Positions 1 through 10,480 of a stretch of DNA of 64,000 nucleotides are shown piece by piece. Both the position numbers and the translations under genes were made by a program. This DNA is from Aphelocoma coerulescens (lineage: Eukaryota; Chordata; Aves; Passeriformes; Corvidae): contig NW_027184085.1 of NCBI RefSeq assembly GCF_041296385.1, positions 58,190,109 to 58,254,108 of the forward strand, given 5' to 3'. Under the pieces are notes generated by a model. It worked only from the letters and a program-made list of their open reading frames with translations, ran no database searches and was not told the origin of the DNA. Position 1 is the first letter of the stretch. Each line of letters starts with the position of its first letter.

Positions 1-2111
1 AGAAAATACGGATCACAAGTTTGAGATGATACTTGAGAAACAGCAAACTGTTTGAAACAAGACTGAAACACACAACTTCCATGTTCTCCCACCACAGCAA
101 CCATCTCTGCCTGTTTTCTCTCTTTTCTTCTTACACTGGTATAACAAATTGTCTTGGCTGCACACTGAGTTGATAGATTTTATTATGGCTCTATTGTATA
201 CTCACTGCAAAGTCACCAATACATTTTGCTTTCAGTTTGATTCTCTGTAGAGGGAAATAATATTACAGACCTATTAATAACATGTTAGGGAAATTAAGGG
301 TTCAAAGTCAAAGAAACGGTAACCACTGTTATTACACCAAAAGATTTATGTAAGAACACAATGGGGTTTTAGAATGAAATAAACACTTTTTTATAAAAGG
401 ATAATGATGTCCTAGGTTTGTGGAGTAGTGCATTTTAAAAATAACTGGTAACTGCATGTAAAATAAGTTCAGTATTAATGTCAATGTCAGATTGTTTAAA
501 AACACTCTTAAAAAAAAAAAAAAGAAAGGAAAAGAAAAGAAAAGAAAAGAAAAACACCTTTTAAACAGTCTGTAAGGCATATATTCGACTAGACAAGAGG
601 TGCATGAGCCTTTCAGAGATCTCTGGATATAGCTATTTATGACATACAGGGAGCCAGTACAGATCCTTGTATGAATAGGTCTTTTCTTACCTACTTTATT
701 CAGCATAGGAGCAAGATGTTTTGGTATCCACTGTCTTCAAAATATCACTGACATTCAAGTCAATGAAGAAATTTTGATTAAAGGTTTTTTGCATTCTGTA
801 GCCTAAAAGAAAATGCCTGAGATGTATCCTGTTGAGAATTGTTGAAGCCCCTTGTAATAACTTGGCAAAATAGAATATCCATGCCTTTAACATGAAATTG
901 GTGCATTATTTGGGGCTCTAGGGGACTCCTGCTTCAAAATCTAATGACCGTGGAAATGTCACTGATCCAAAAAAATAAAAGTTCTTTTCTCTCACATTCA
1001 ATCTATACATGGTTTTCTATCTGTTCCTTACTGCCAGAATTTATCAGTTTTAAAAAAAAGGTAAAACTGGAGTGATTTTGAAAATCTTCCAGAGACAAAA
1101 CAGAGTCAGAAGACAGCCAAACTTCATTCAAGGCCAGACAGACAAGAACCCCTTTCTACACAGGCTCATTAAATTCCCATCCTGACTCAAGTGCCCAGAT
1201 ATGTAGCAGGTATACTACATGCTGTTACTTTGCACTTAGTATGTAGCTGCTCTCTCGATGAATATAGGCAAAATGCACTCTTGATTAAACTTCAGCAATA
1301 ACCCAGGACTCAAATTTTATTGCTTTGAAAGCTTTTTTTACCCAACAGGACCTGGAAAAATAAAAGACCCTTTTTTTACAAAGAAGTGTTTACATAGACT
1401 CAAAAGGAGTGGAGGAAAATAATTATTTTCTTGGTGGGTAATTTGTAAATAGGTAAATTTGTAAATATGTAAAAGGTCTGAAATCTCATAAGAGAGTAGA
1501 TTCATAAAATAACTGATATAAACTGTTATGTACTTTACGTTTGTCAAAACATACACCAGAAAAGTGTCTCGGTATTTTAGTCCAATTCCAATATGACTTA
1601 ATAAAATTAATCTTGATAAAATTAGTCACCCAATATTTTCATGTGCTGAGAATTTATTTTTATGGTAGACCCACAAGCTCTAGATCTGTAATAATTTCTG
1701 ACTTACAAAGAGGATCTGATGCTCAAGACTACAGCCTTTCATAAATTTTAAACTGCTACCAGTAAACCCAAATGTATATCCTTTCTTGGAGTGATGAACT
1801 ACTTGGTGCTGCTATACTGCTGAAAAGCTTTTGTGTGCATTTGGGCCAGCTGGAGTTAAATTACTTTTACAGTTGTGATAAAATATTGAGCACTTTTTAA
1901 AGAATAAAGTAAAGTAAGATTAAATGGTATAAATACAACTGAGATAAAGTCAGAGGATTTTTCTTTGACCCACTATTTCCTTATTCTCCTTTTATAACCT
2001 GGTACCCAAGATGCATAGTTTATCTTATTTAAGCTTCTATAATTAAGACAGATGGAGTCAGTTCTTCCTGAATGCCATCTCCTGTGTTGCAGGATGGTTT
2101 AAAATGCTCTT
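1..2111. other. AT-rich unique sequence, no gene seen
   Basis: Apart from the A-rich repeat near 510 there is no repeat family or convincing exon. The short open frames here have no recognisable composition or borders. Confidence 0.6.
508..556. repeat. A-rich (AAAAG)n simple repeat
   Basis: A run of about 13 A followed by six AAAAG-type units (G at every fifth base) ending at AAAAACACC. No LINE or SINE body lies directly beside it, so it reads as a simple repeat rather than a retroposon tail. Confidence 0.85.
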
Positions 2112-2230
2112 GTGTTTTTTTTCTTTTAGCTGGTAGTTTGGGTTTTAGTTTGGGGTTTGTTTGTTTTGGGGGGTTTGTGTGGGGTTTTTTTCTTTGTTTG
2201 GTGGGTTTTTTTTTTTTGTTTTTTTGCAGG
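2112..2230 (+). repeat. G/T-rich low-complexity tract with G-quadruplex potential
   Basis: About 120 bp made almost only of T and G. It holds five G runs of three or more, at 2140-2142, 2152-2155, 2168-2173, 2181-2184 and 2203-2205, with T-rich spacers of 7-18 nt. This could fold into a long-loop G-quadruplex on the plus strand. It ends in a T11-T7 tract and a TTTTTTGCAG sequence resembling a splice acceptor, but no exon is visible after it. Confidence 0.7.
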
Positions 2231-2361
2231 TTGAGAAAATAGTAGTGATCAGTCCTACACTTGCAAAAACAGTGATGTTGATTGTTATTCCTCCAATAAT
2301 CCACTCTCATCTCACATGTAAAAATACAGCTTTAGACTTACATTACAAGAATAGAAAATCA

Positions 2362-2378
2362 CAATAATAATAATAATA
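2362..2378. repeat. (AAT)n short microsatellite
   Basis: Five AAT units between the GT-rich tract and CR1 copy A. Minor simple repeat. Confidence 0.8.
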
Positions 2379-2467
2379 TCTAACACCTAGCTGTCACTGT
2401 AGGAAAGCTGGACATGAGAAAGTAAATAGTAATTATTTATTCCCAAAAAATAATAGCACAACTGTAC

Positions 2468-3996
2468 CACAGACTCACAGAATCACAGAATCACCAGGTT
2501 GGAAGAGACCTCTAAGATCATCAAGTCCAACCCATGCCCTAACACCTCAACTAAACCATGGCAATGAGTGCCACATCCAATCTTTTTTAAACACATCCAG
2601 AGATGGTGACTCCACCACCTCCCTGGGTAGACCATTCCAGTACTTTATCATTCTTTCCATGAAAAACTTTTTCCTAATATCCAACCTATACCTTCCTTGA
2701 TGCAGCTTGAGACAGTGTCCTCTCGTTCTGTCAGTTGCTGCCTGGTGGAAGAGACCAACCCCCACCTGTCTACAGCCTCCTTTCAGGAACTTGTAGAGAG
2801 TGATTAGGTCACCTCTGAGTCTCCTTTTCTCCAGGCGAAACAATCCCAGCTCCCTCAGTCGTTCCTCATAGGGCTTGTGTTCCAAGCCCCTCACCAGCCT
2901 TGTTGCCCTTCTCTGGACACATTCAAGTGTCTCAACGTCCTTTCTAAACGGAGGGGCCCAGAACTGGACACAGCACTCGAGGTGTGGCCTCACCAGTGCC
3001 GAGTATGGGGGAAGAATGACCTCCCTGCTCCTGCTGGCCACACTATTCTTAATACAGGCCAGGATGCCATTGGCCTTCATGGCCACCAGGGCACACTGCT
3101 GGCTCATGTTCAGGCTGCTGTTGACCAGTACCCCCAGGTCCCTTTCCTCCTGGGCACTGTCCAGCCACACCACCCCCAGCCTATAACGTTGCAGGGGATT
3201 ATTGTGGCCAAAAGGCAGGACTCGGCACTTGGACTTATTAAACTTCATCCTATTGGACTCTGCCCGTCCATCCAACCATTCCAGGTCTCTCTGCAGAGCT
3301 CTCCTACTTTCCAACAGATCGACACATGCTCCCAGCTTAGTGTCATCTGCAGATTTGCTAATGAAAGACGCAATACCCTCATCCATGTCATCAATAAATA
3401 TTGAACAGAACTGGGCCCAGCACAGATCCCTGAGGGACACCACCAGTGACTGGCTGCCAACTGGATGCAGCACTGTTCACCAGCACTCTCTGGGCCCGGC
3501 CATCCAGCCAGTTCTTAACCCAGCAAAGAGTGCTCCTGTCCAAGCCATGTGCTGCCAGCTTTTCCAGGAATATGCTGTGGGAGACAGTGTCAAAGGCCTT
3601 GCTGAAGTCCAAATAGACAACATCCACAGCCTTTCCTGCATCCACCAGGCAGGTCACCTGGTCAGAGAAGGAGATCAGATTGGTCAAACATGACCTATTC
3701 CTCCTAAACCCATGCTGGCTGGGTCTGATCCCCCAGCCGTCCTGTAAGTGCTGCGTCACGGCACTCAATATAAACTGCTCCATTACCTTGCCAGATACCG
3801 AGGTCAGACTGACTGGCCTGTAATTAGGAGGATCTTCCTTCCTACCTTTCTTGTGAATGGGTGTCACACTGGCCAGCTTCCAGACATCTGGAACCTCACC
3901 AGTGAGTCAAGACTGTTGGTAAATGATGGAGAGTGGCTTCACAAGCTCATCTGCCAGCTCCCTCATCACCCTGGGATGGATCCCCTCTGGTCCCAA
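2468..3996 (-). mobile_element. CR1 LINE copy A, 5'-truncated, reverse transcriptase and 3' end
   Basis: Non-LTR retrotransposon of the CR1 clade. The 3' end is at 2468, with the octamer-type tail (revcomp reads GATTCTGTGATTCTGTGAGTCTGTG-like), preceded by the CR1 3' UTR motif GGTTGGACTTGATGATC. Two overlapping minus frames encode reverse transcriptase. Frame 3867-3391 has [13 protein letters not shown] (motif A) and [13 protein letters not shown] (motif B). Frame 3473-2547 has SADDTKLG (motif C; usually FADD) and the C-terminal region ([35 protein letters not shown]). A missing base near 3400 separates the frames: LFNIY-stop instead of LFNIFIDD. A stop replaces Trp in QSWLTGEVP near 3910. 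Truncation at about 3996 falls in GPEGIHPRV, so the endonuclease and ORF1 are absent. Three imperfect ATATTCA units sit at the 5' junction. By eye it differs from copy B at about ten sites over 1.1 kb, so the insertion is fairly recent. Confidence 0.93.
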
Positions 3997-5083
3997 ATAT
4001 TCAATATTCATATTCAAATAAGAAATTTAATACATTTTGCTTTCAATATGATTGTAGCCCTACTGGGTTGAAATGAGCAATGTGGTTCCTATATGGTACA
4101 TGCAGTGTGAAAACAGGTATGAATACTTAGGCCCAATACCAAAATAGATTGAGCAAAAACCACCAATATAGGAAAAGAACTCAAGCTTGTAAATAAATAC
4201 TGGGGTCTTAAAGAGCTCTTCATTTAGAAATAAATGTGATGGTGTTATCAGGTATTTTTTTCTGGTGGAACTGAGATTCAAGAAAAATTCTGTTTGTTCA
4301 AACAGGCTTGCCTTCTCCCTCTGCCTTTTAATTAGCATCCTAATTGAAATTTATTACTTTAATTACTTTTCCCACTTGTCCATACACCAGTGCTGGCAAA
4401 GACAGTCTTCGTATTCTGTTTCTGCGTGCTGTTACTGCTCTTCCATTTAGGTTCTTTTATATACACTCCTGTGTGCATTAAGTTAAAGCCTTTATATCCA
4501 GACTATTTGAAGCCATGAACTTTTTAATTTTTTACTTCATTTTATCCTGCATTCCCCCATTAAGATATATATTATTTCTCAGACTCAACCAGAGAGTTTT
4601 CTCTCTATGACTGTGGAAGATCCTAGTTACTATATATGTCATTTTCAATAATGTCCTTATATTTATCTTTCTGAAATACTGTTAAATAATTTGCCTTTGC
4701 CTAGAGCTTAGTTTCTCCCAAATGATTTATGGGTTTCTCTGAGGTTCCTAGATTCCAGTATATAAGACATAAGAAAATATGCTCTGGACAAAGTGGATGT
4801 AGACTTAGAGGCTCAAGACGTCTTCTTATATGGAATACAAAAAGAGGAAGCCTATTTGTGTATTTGAACTTTTTTACCTTTTTATTAGCCTCTGATAAGT
4901 TACTAAAGGTGCTACTAAAGGTATGTCCTTTCTGTCGGCATAATTGCTAGCTGTCAGACAATTAAACTTTCTGAAATTATTTTTTTGCCTCTAAGTGCAT
5001 GCAACTATGATCTTTAGCAAGACATTGTTTTCATTGCAGTAATTATGACAGCTAACTTCAATTGTCAAGGGCAAATTATTTTT
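3997..5083. other. Unique sequence between CR1 copy A and the CCCTT array
   Basis: AT-rich, with three imperfect ATATTCA units at 3997-4018. No coding or RNA gene signal is visible. Confidence 0.6.
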
Positions 5084-5460
5084 TCCTTCCCTTCCCTTCC
5101 CTTCCCTTCCCTTCCCTTCCCTTCCCTTCCCTTCCCTTCCCTTCCCTTCCCTTCCCTTCCCTTCCCTTCCCTTCCCTTCCCTTCCCTTCCCTTCCCTTCC
5201 CTTCCCTTCCCTTCCCTTCCCTTCCCTTCCCTTCCCTTCCCTTCCCTTCCCTTCCCTTCCCTTCCCTTCCCTTCCCTTCCCTTCCCTTCCCTTCCCTTCC
5301 CTTCCCTTCCCTTCCCTTCCCTTCCCTTCCCTTCCCTTCCCTTCCCTTCCCTTCCCTTCCCTTCCCTTCCCTTCCCTTCCCTTCCCTTCCCTTCCCTTCC
5401 CTTCCCTTCCCTTCCCTTCCCTTCCCTTCCCTTCCCTTCCCTTCCCTTCCCTTCCCTCCC
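5084..5460. repeat. (CCCTT)n pentanucleotide microsatellite, about 74 perfect units
   Basis: Uninterrupted pyrimidine strand of CCTTC units from about 5084 to 5456, followed by one imperfect unit (CTCCCTTG). The purine strand reads GGGAA/AAGGG. Any frame through it gives an endless PFPSL or EGKGR peptide, which is not a gene. All-purine/all-pyrimidine mirror tracts of this length can form triplex (H-DNA), stall polymerases and vary in length between individuals; the assembled unit count may therefore be inexact. Confidence 0.97.
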
Positions 5461-8400
5461 TTGTTCTCAGTCTCTGTGCTTGCTTGGGTTGTCAGACACT
5501 GTACTTCACATGAGATAAGCATATTGCCATTTATGGTGAAAGTAAAATTTTCTTTATGTGTTCAAAAAATAAATTTTCATTCATTCATAAATAAATTTGT
5601 CTCATTTTTCACCTACAGCATTTCAGCAGTGCTTTAGCAGTGCTAAAAAAAAAAAAAATCTTCTTTCTGAGTGGTTAGCTTTTTGTATTTGCTCACTAAT
5701 CACATTTATCCAAAAGCCACCCTAATCAAAGAAATAACTATTATGGATTCCAAAGAGTAAATAGCCAGGGATCCAGTGCTTCACAGTTAGACTGAAACTC
5801 TCAATTCTAACTGTCAGTAAACATATTCTGTCTTCAGATGATCATGATTTATATAAGCACTCTCTGAGAAGTGTTTATTTCTGGAAATGCAGTTTCATGA
5901 ACCCTCAGAAAAACCCTCAGCATCATTTCTATATTGGATATTGGAAATAGACAAAAAATTGTTATATGTATTCTAACGGAAATTAATCCTACTTTTTGTA
6001 CTCTACAATATTATTGATTCATTAATGTTGCCTCAGGAATACTCTTTACCACAGTATGTATCATGTCTAATATTTGACTCCAATACTTGTTGTCATTCCA
6101 TTCTTCAGCAAGATATTAAATAAAATGAATTGCCCTTGGCACAATGACAATGAAGATAAATGTCAAAACTGCTTCATCCAAAACTAAATGAAAAGCATCT
6201 AAGCTTGCAAGCTCAGTGTGTGCAATCTTTGTGGCAGTAAATAATTTATTACCTAAAAATTTCAAAAATCAGAATTTTAATTTTGTGCAACTTCTCTCCA
6301 ACACAATATATGTTCCTATAAATATTGATCTATATAAAAAAATAAAAAGTACCAGTGTAACAAAAACTTGCAGTATGCTACCTTGGTTGAGCAAAAAAAT
6401 CTTATTTTGGTTTGAAAAGGCAAATTATACTAAAAAATAGACAAACGCAAAAAAGACACAAGGTTTGATTAATACCAAAACAAAAAAAAAAACAGGCGAG
6501 TATTTAAGTGGATGAATCTAAATGTCACACACATTAGCTGCTGCAAGTGTTCTTGGTATCCAAAAACTTCATGTTTCAGCAAAAATAAAATATTTTCAAA
6601 ATATTCATTCATTCATTTCAAAATTAGAAGAGCTGACACCAGAATAAATAGTAGTGTAAAAAAAATATATATATATATAATATTTAGATCCCTAATATGT
6701 AACATTTAAAACCTGATAATAATAACAAAAAAACCCACAACACCTCCCTGTGGTAAACTTATTGTTTCTATGAAGATGAAGCACTACATGAAAACCCAGC
6801 AGGAAGAAGAGAAGGTGATGACTGCAATCTTTATCCTTCTGTATCTCTGTAGTAAGTACACGTTTATCAGATACGTGAGTCCAGCAGGTAGAAGAACAGA
6901 ATGTATTACCTCGGCAGTTCAAGCATTTGAAAATCCCTATGTTCTTCCTTTTTGTTTTGCCTGGAGTCCTAATCCTTCTGTCCACAGAGACATCAATAAA
7001 TTGCAATTCCTGTTTCAATCAAAACTAAAATATCATCCCTCAAGGATTATACTGATGCCCATTTCCTATTAATGGGAGCCTGAAAAAATTTTGAAGATAT
7101 CTTTTAGCTTAGAAATGTTCATGTTTAAATTACATATTCCGAGTAAATGCATCTGCCCATGTGTCTGCTTTGTCAGTATGATCCCCCCAAAAGAAAAATA
7201 TACTGGTTGCTAGGGTAGGTTCTAAAAAGAAGACCTAGTAAATATTAATGCAGGCAAGTAGATATGATAACCCAGTAATACTTGTTCAAATTTTAAAAAT
7301 ATGAAAAGCTAGGAAGCTGTTATCTTCTATTTACTTAGGTAAACTTTTCTTTCTAGTATCAGTGTGGTTCCTGATTACAGCAAATGCAACAAGACCAAAA
7401 AATTGGTTTTTCCTCGATGTGTTACAAAACTGCTGGTAAAAAGCAGTGTTTCTGTTACCTTTAAAGTTTATGCACCATAAATATAGCCCTAAATTACTGA
7501 ATTTTTGTAAGTATGACCATGTTTGGTCAAAACTTATCTCAATGATCTGGAATAAAGAAGGATTCATCTTAAGTAGCTTTAGTTAAAGTTAAGTGTCTCA
7601 TCTAAATCAGCTTCCCATCTGCTCATGCTTCATGCCAGTGGAAGGATGTATATCCAGAAGATAACCATTTCTTACATAATAGATCTCAAACAATGTGAAA
7701 GAAATATTATTTGTTCTCAGCTCTTTTCCCACCCACACTTAACTGAGATCCTCACAGGAAAAAGCAATCCTAACTCTTTTTTAATTCAGGAGCTATTCTG
7801 CAAGTAGCCAAACACATATTAATGACTCAATCTGCCATTGACTAGGAAAAAACAATAGTGGCAAGGAATTTTAATTTAAGTAAATCTTTTAGCATTATAC
7901 TATCAACAGAAAGCAGAAATAAAGTGAGAATAAATAATCTTTATACCAGTGGCAGGACATACATATTTTCACCATGCTAAGTATCCAGATTAATGGAAGT
8001 CAAGTCCCATGCAATTTAACTTTTTTCTGCCCTTCATACTGATTTTGTCCACACAGAAAATAATCTACTTTCATATGCATATGGGTTAAGCACAAATTAA
8101 TTAAAAGCAAATTCAGATAACATATTAAAAGAATTTCTATGCTTGCTTGCATCACAGACTATCTTGGTCTCAAAGCTTCATTCAGCGTAACAGGAAATAT
8201 TCAATGTTTGCAAATTTCAAATTTTTTTGAGCCTTTTTGCAGTAACTGGATCAACACTTTTATACACTTAAAAACTCCGACAACCAATTATTTCCTGCTG
8301 AGTCATCCAGCTGTTTCAGGTAGCCTCTTCGACACTATTCATAGGTATCATAATCAGCAGGACACAGGTCTCTGAAGATCTGACTAGTACATCACAAGTG

Positions 8401-8929
8401 TAACTTTCACATTTATTCTTGGGATCTCACTCAGCTTCTTTTGCTGTGTTCCTTGCTCCCAGTTGATTACTAAGCTAGTAATACTCAAATTCCCAGTTTC
8501 ATGTCCCATTGGACAACTTCTCTCCCATTTATAGAAAGGTTACCTAAGTCATGCTCCTGCCTCTGTGCTTGAAAACAAATAATAAATCTTTCTGGTTACT
8601 TGTATGCATCAAGACCTCTAAAGATGAAGACTGTGAGACATACGGCATTTACTCCTTGTCCTCTTCAGTTCCACAGCACTGCTGCTTCCAGTAGAACTGA
8701 TTGTCATCACAAGACTGCTCCACAACCCTGCTGAGGGAAGATAGGTGGCACAGAAGAAGCAGAGATGTGTGTTATGTGAAGGAAATTCCTGACTGAGGAG
8801 AAATCTAGTGTGAAACCAATGAGGTGTCTGTAGAGACCCTCCAGGTCTAGGTTCAAGAGGATGCAACATGGATGATGTGATGGAGATCTGTTACAGCTTG
8901 CCTAAGATGACATCTCTGAAGTAGACAAT
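5461..8929. other. AT-rich unique sequence, no gene seen
   Basis: Contains A runs (5645-5658) and an (AT)n repeat. The stretch from about 8600 may be the 5' extension of the old CR1 that starts to be recognisable at 8930, but I could not match it. Confidence 0.55.
6664..6680. repeat. (AT)n short microsatellite
   Basis: About eight AT units within AT-rich unique DNA. Nothing else is attached to it. Confidence 0.8.
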
Positions 8930-10480
8930 AAGAGGACTCCCTTGATCAAAGCCCTTAGTACATATGAGGGATTTTGATCACATGGACATCTACTGAACAG
9001 GTAATACAAACCTTAGGCATAGTGGAAGGGTCTTCAGAGCCCTGCTTATGAATTTCTAATGTGAACTTAGGGGCCACACAGGGAAATACTCTGTTTGACC
9101 AGCTGCTCAACAAGGAAAAAACCCTTGTGATCAGGAGAAGATGAGACCATGATTTGGAGAAAGGCAAAGAAGGTATGAAATGAACTTGTACTCTCGACTT
9201 CAGGACAGCAGATTTTAACTTATTTAGAATATTGCTGGATTAATGCCCTTGGATCCTCCTACAAGGAGCATCCAGAATAGCTACCTGACTTTTAAAGAAA
9301 AATTATTTGGAGCTCAGGAGAAAAGCACCCCTTCGTGCAGGTAGACCAGGAATTTCAATCAAAGGCCGGAACCACTACGCAGAGAATTTAAATGCTAGAA
9401 TTCATACACAAAGTGAAAACAAGGACAGAACTCAAAGGAAAACGATAAAAGTATTGCTCATGCTGTTAAGAATAAAAAGACCAAAACCTGACGACAGCTA
9501 AAATTAGTTAGGGACATAAATGTATCAAGAAGAGTTCTTAAAAGTATGCTAATATCAGAAGGAAATTCACAGAAAACAGATACTGCTGAATGGGAGAGCC
9601 AGTTGACTGATAGATTATACAGAAAGGGCTGAATTATTTAATTCAATTCATTTATGACATTTTCACCTCAGTCTTGGCAGTTAAAGCCTACTTTTTAAAT
9701 TCTGCACATATCAGTCTTGTTTTGGAAGCAGGCGTACAAGAGACCAAGAAGGCTGGGACAACTTAAAAATGTTGAACTTAAGTACAGGATGCCAGATCAA
9801 ACTGGCTTCAAGGTGTTGAAGGTGCTGACTGAAGTGAATGCAAGGCTACTATCATCTATTAAAAACCAGTAATCAAGAAAGGTCCCAAACAAAGGGAAAA
9901 AGGCAAATATTATGTTTGTATTAAAAAGGAAAGGAGATCAAGAGAACTATAAAAAAAGCAGCCTCGCCTTTTACACTGGAAAGTTCATAAACAGCATTCA
10001 TTTGGAATTAATTTCCGAACACACATGGAAAATCAGGCAATTAGGAGCAATACACACAGACTTACCAGAAGTAAATCATGCTCTACCAGTCTCAGTGACT
10101 TCCATGATGAAACATGGGATCAGTACTGGCGTCCCTTCATCAGGGACCTGGATTATGACGTGGAATGCAAACCTGACAAATTTCTGGATGATGTTAAGAG
10201 GAGTGGCTGACATAATGAATGACAAAAATTCAGTTTGGTAGGATCTGGCCAAGTTTATGGATTTTCCCTAGAGAAGCCTCATTATGCTTAAGAGGCAGAA
10301 GGGCAGAAGAAGCTCTGCACCTAGGGTAGAGTAGGTGTGGATGACGGAGAGTCACTGGATGAGCTGCAAGGACCCAGGTTGAAAGGACTCGAGGGTGATG
10401 GCTGACCACAAGGCCAACAATGTGCTCTTGTCCTGAGCTGGATGAACTGTGCAGAACCTGCAGCAGAGGCCATAAGGGCC
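8930..10480 (+). mobile_element. Old, heavily decayed CR1 LINE (ORF2 endonuclease end to RT)
   Basis: Plus-strand remnant identified only by translated pieces in changing frames that keep CR1 order. Near 8965: RDFDHMDIY.TGNT (compare the CR1 endonuclease GDFNHPDICW.DNT). Near 9195: TLDFRTADFNLFRILLD, then CPW (compare TLDFRRADFGLFRDLL..PW). Near 9880-9990: KKANIMFVLKRKGDQENYKKSSL (compare [25 protein letters not shown]). Near 10040-10125: IRSNTHRLTRSKSCSTSLSDFHDE (compare QHGFTKGKSCLTNLVAFYD). Near 10145-10215: RDLDYDVECKPDKFLDDVKRSGVAD (compare [25 protein letters not shown]; catalytic ADD reads LDD). The DNA is too diverged for ordinary recognition; this is by far the oldest plus-strand CR1 here. 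The 3' part beyond 10480 is not clearly assignable. Confidence 0.72.

Noticed and set aside
2875..4071. Plus-strand open frames across CR1 copy A
   Set aside because: Antisense shadows of the CR1 reverse transcriptase, which reads on the minus strand.
5045..5637. Long open frames on both strands encoding PFPSL and EGKGR repeats
   Set aside because: They are translations of the (CCCTT)n microsatellite, since a 5-bp unit without stops is open in every frame. No flanking coding signal.
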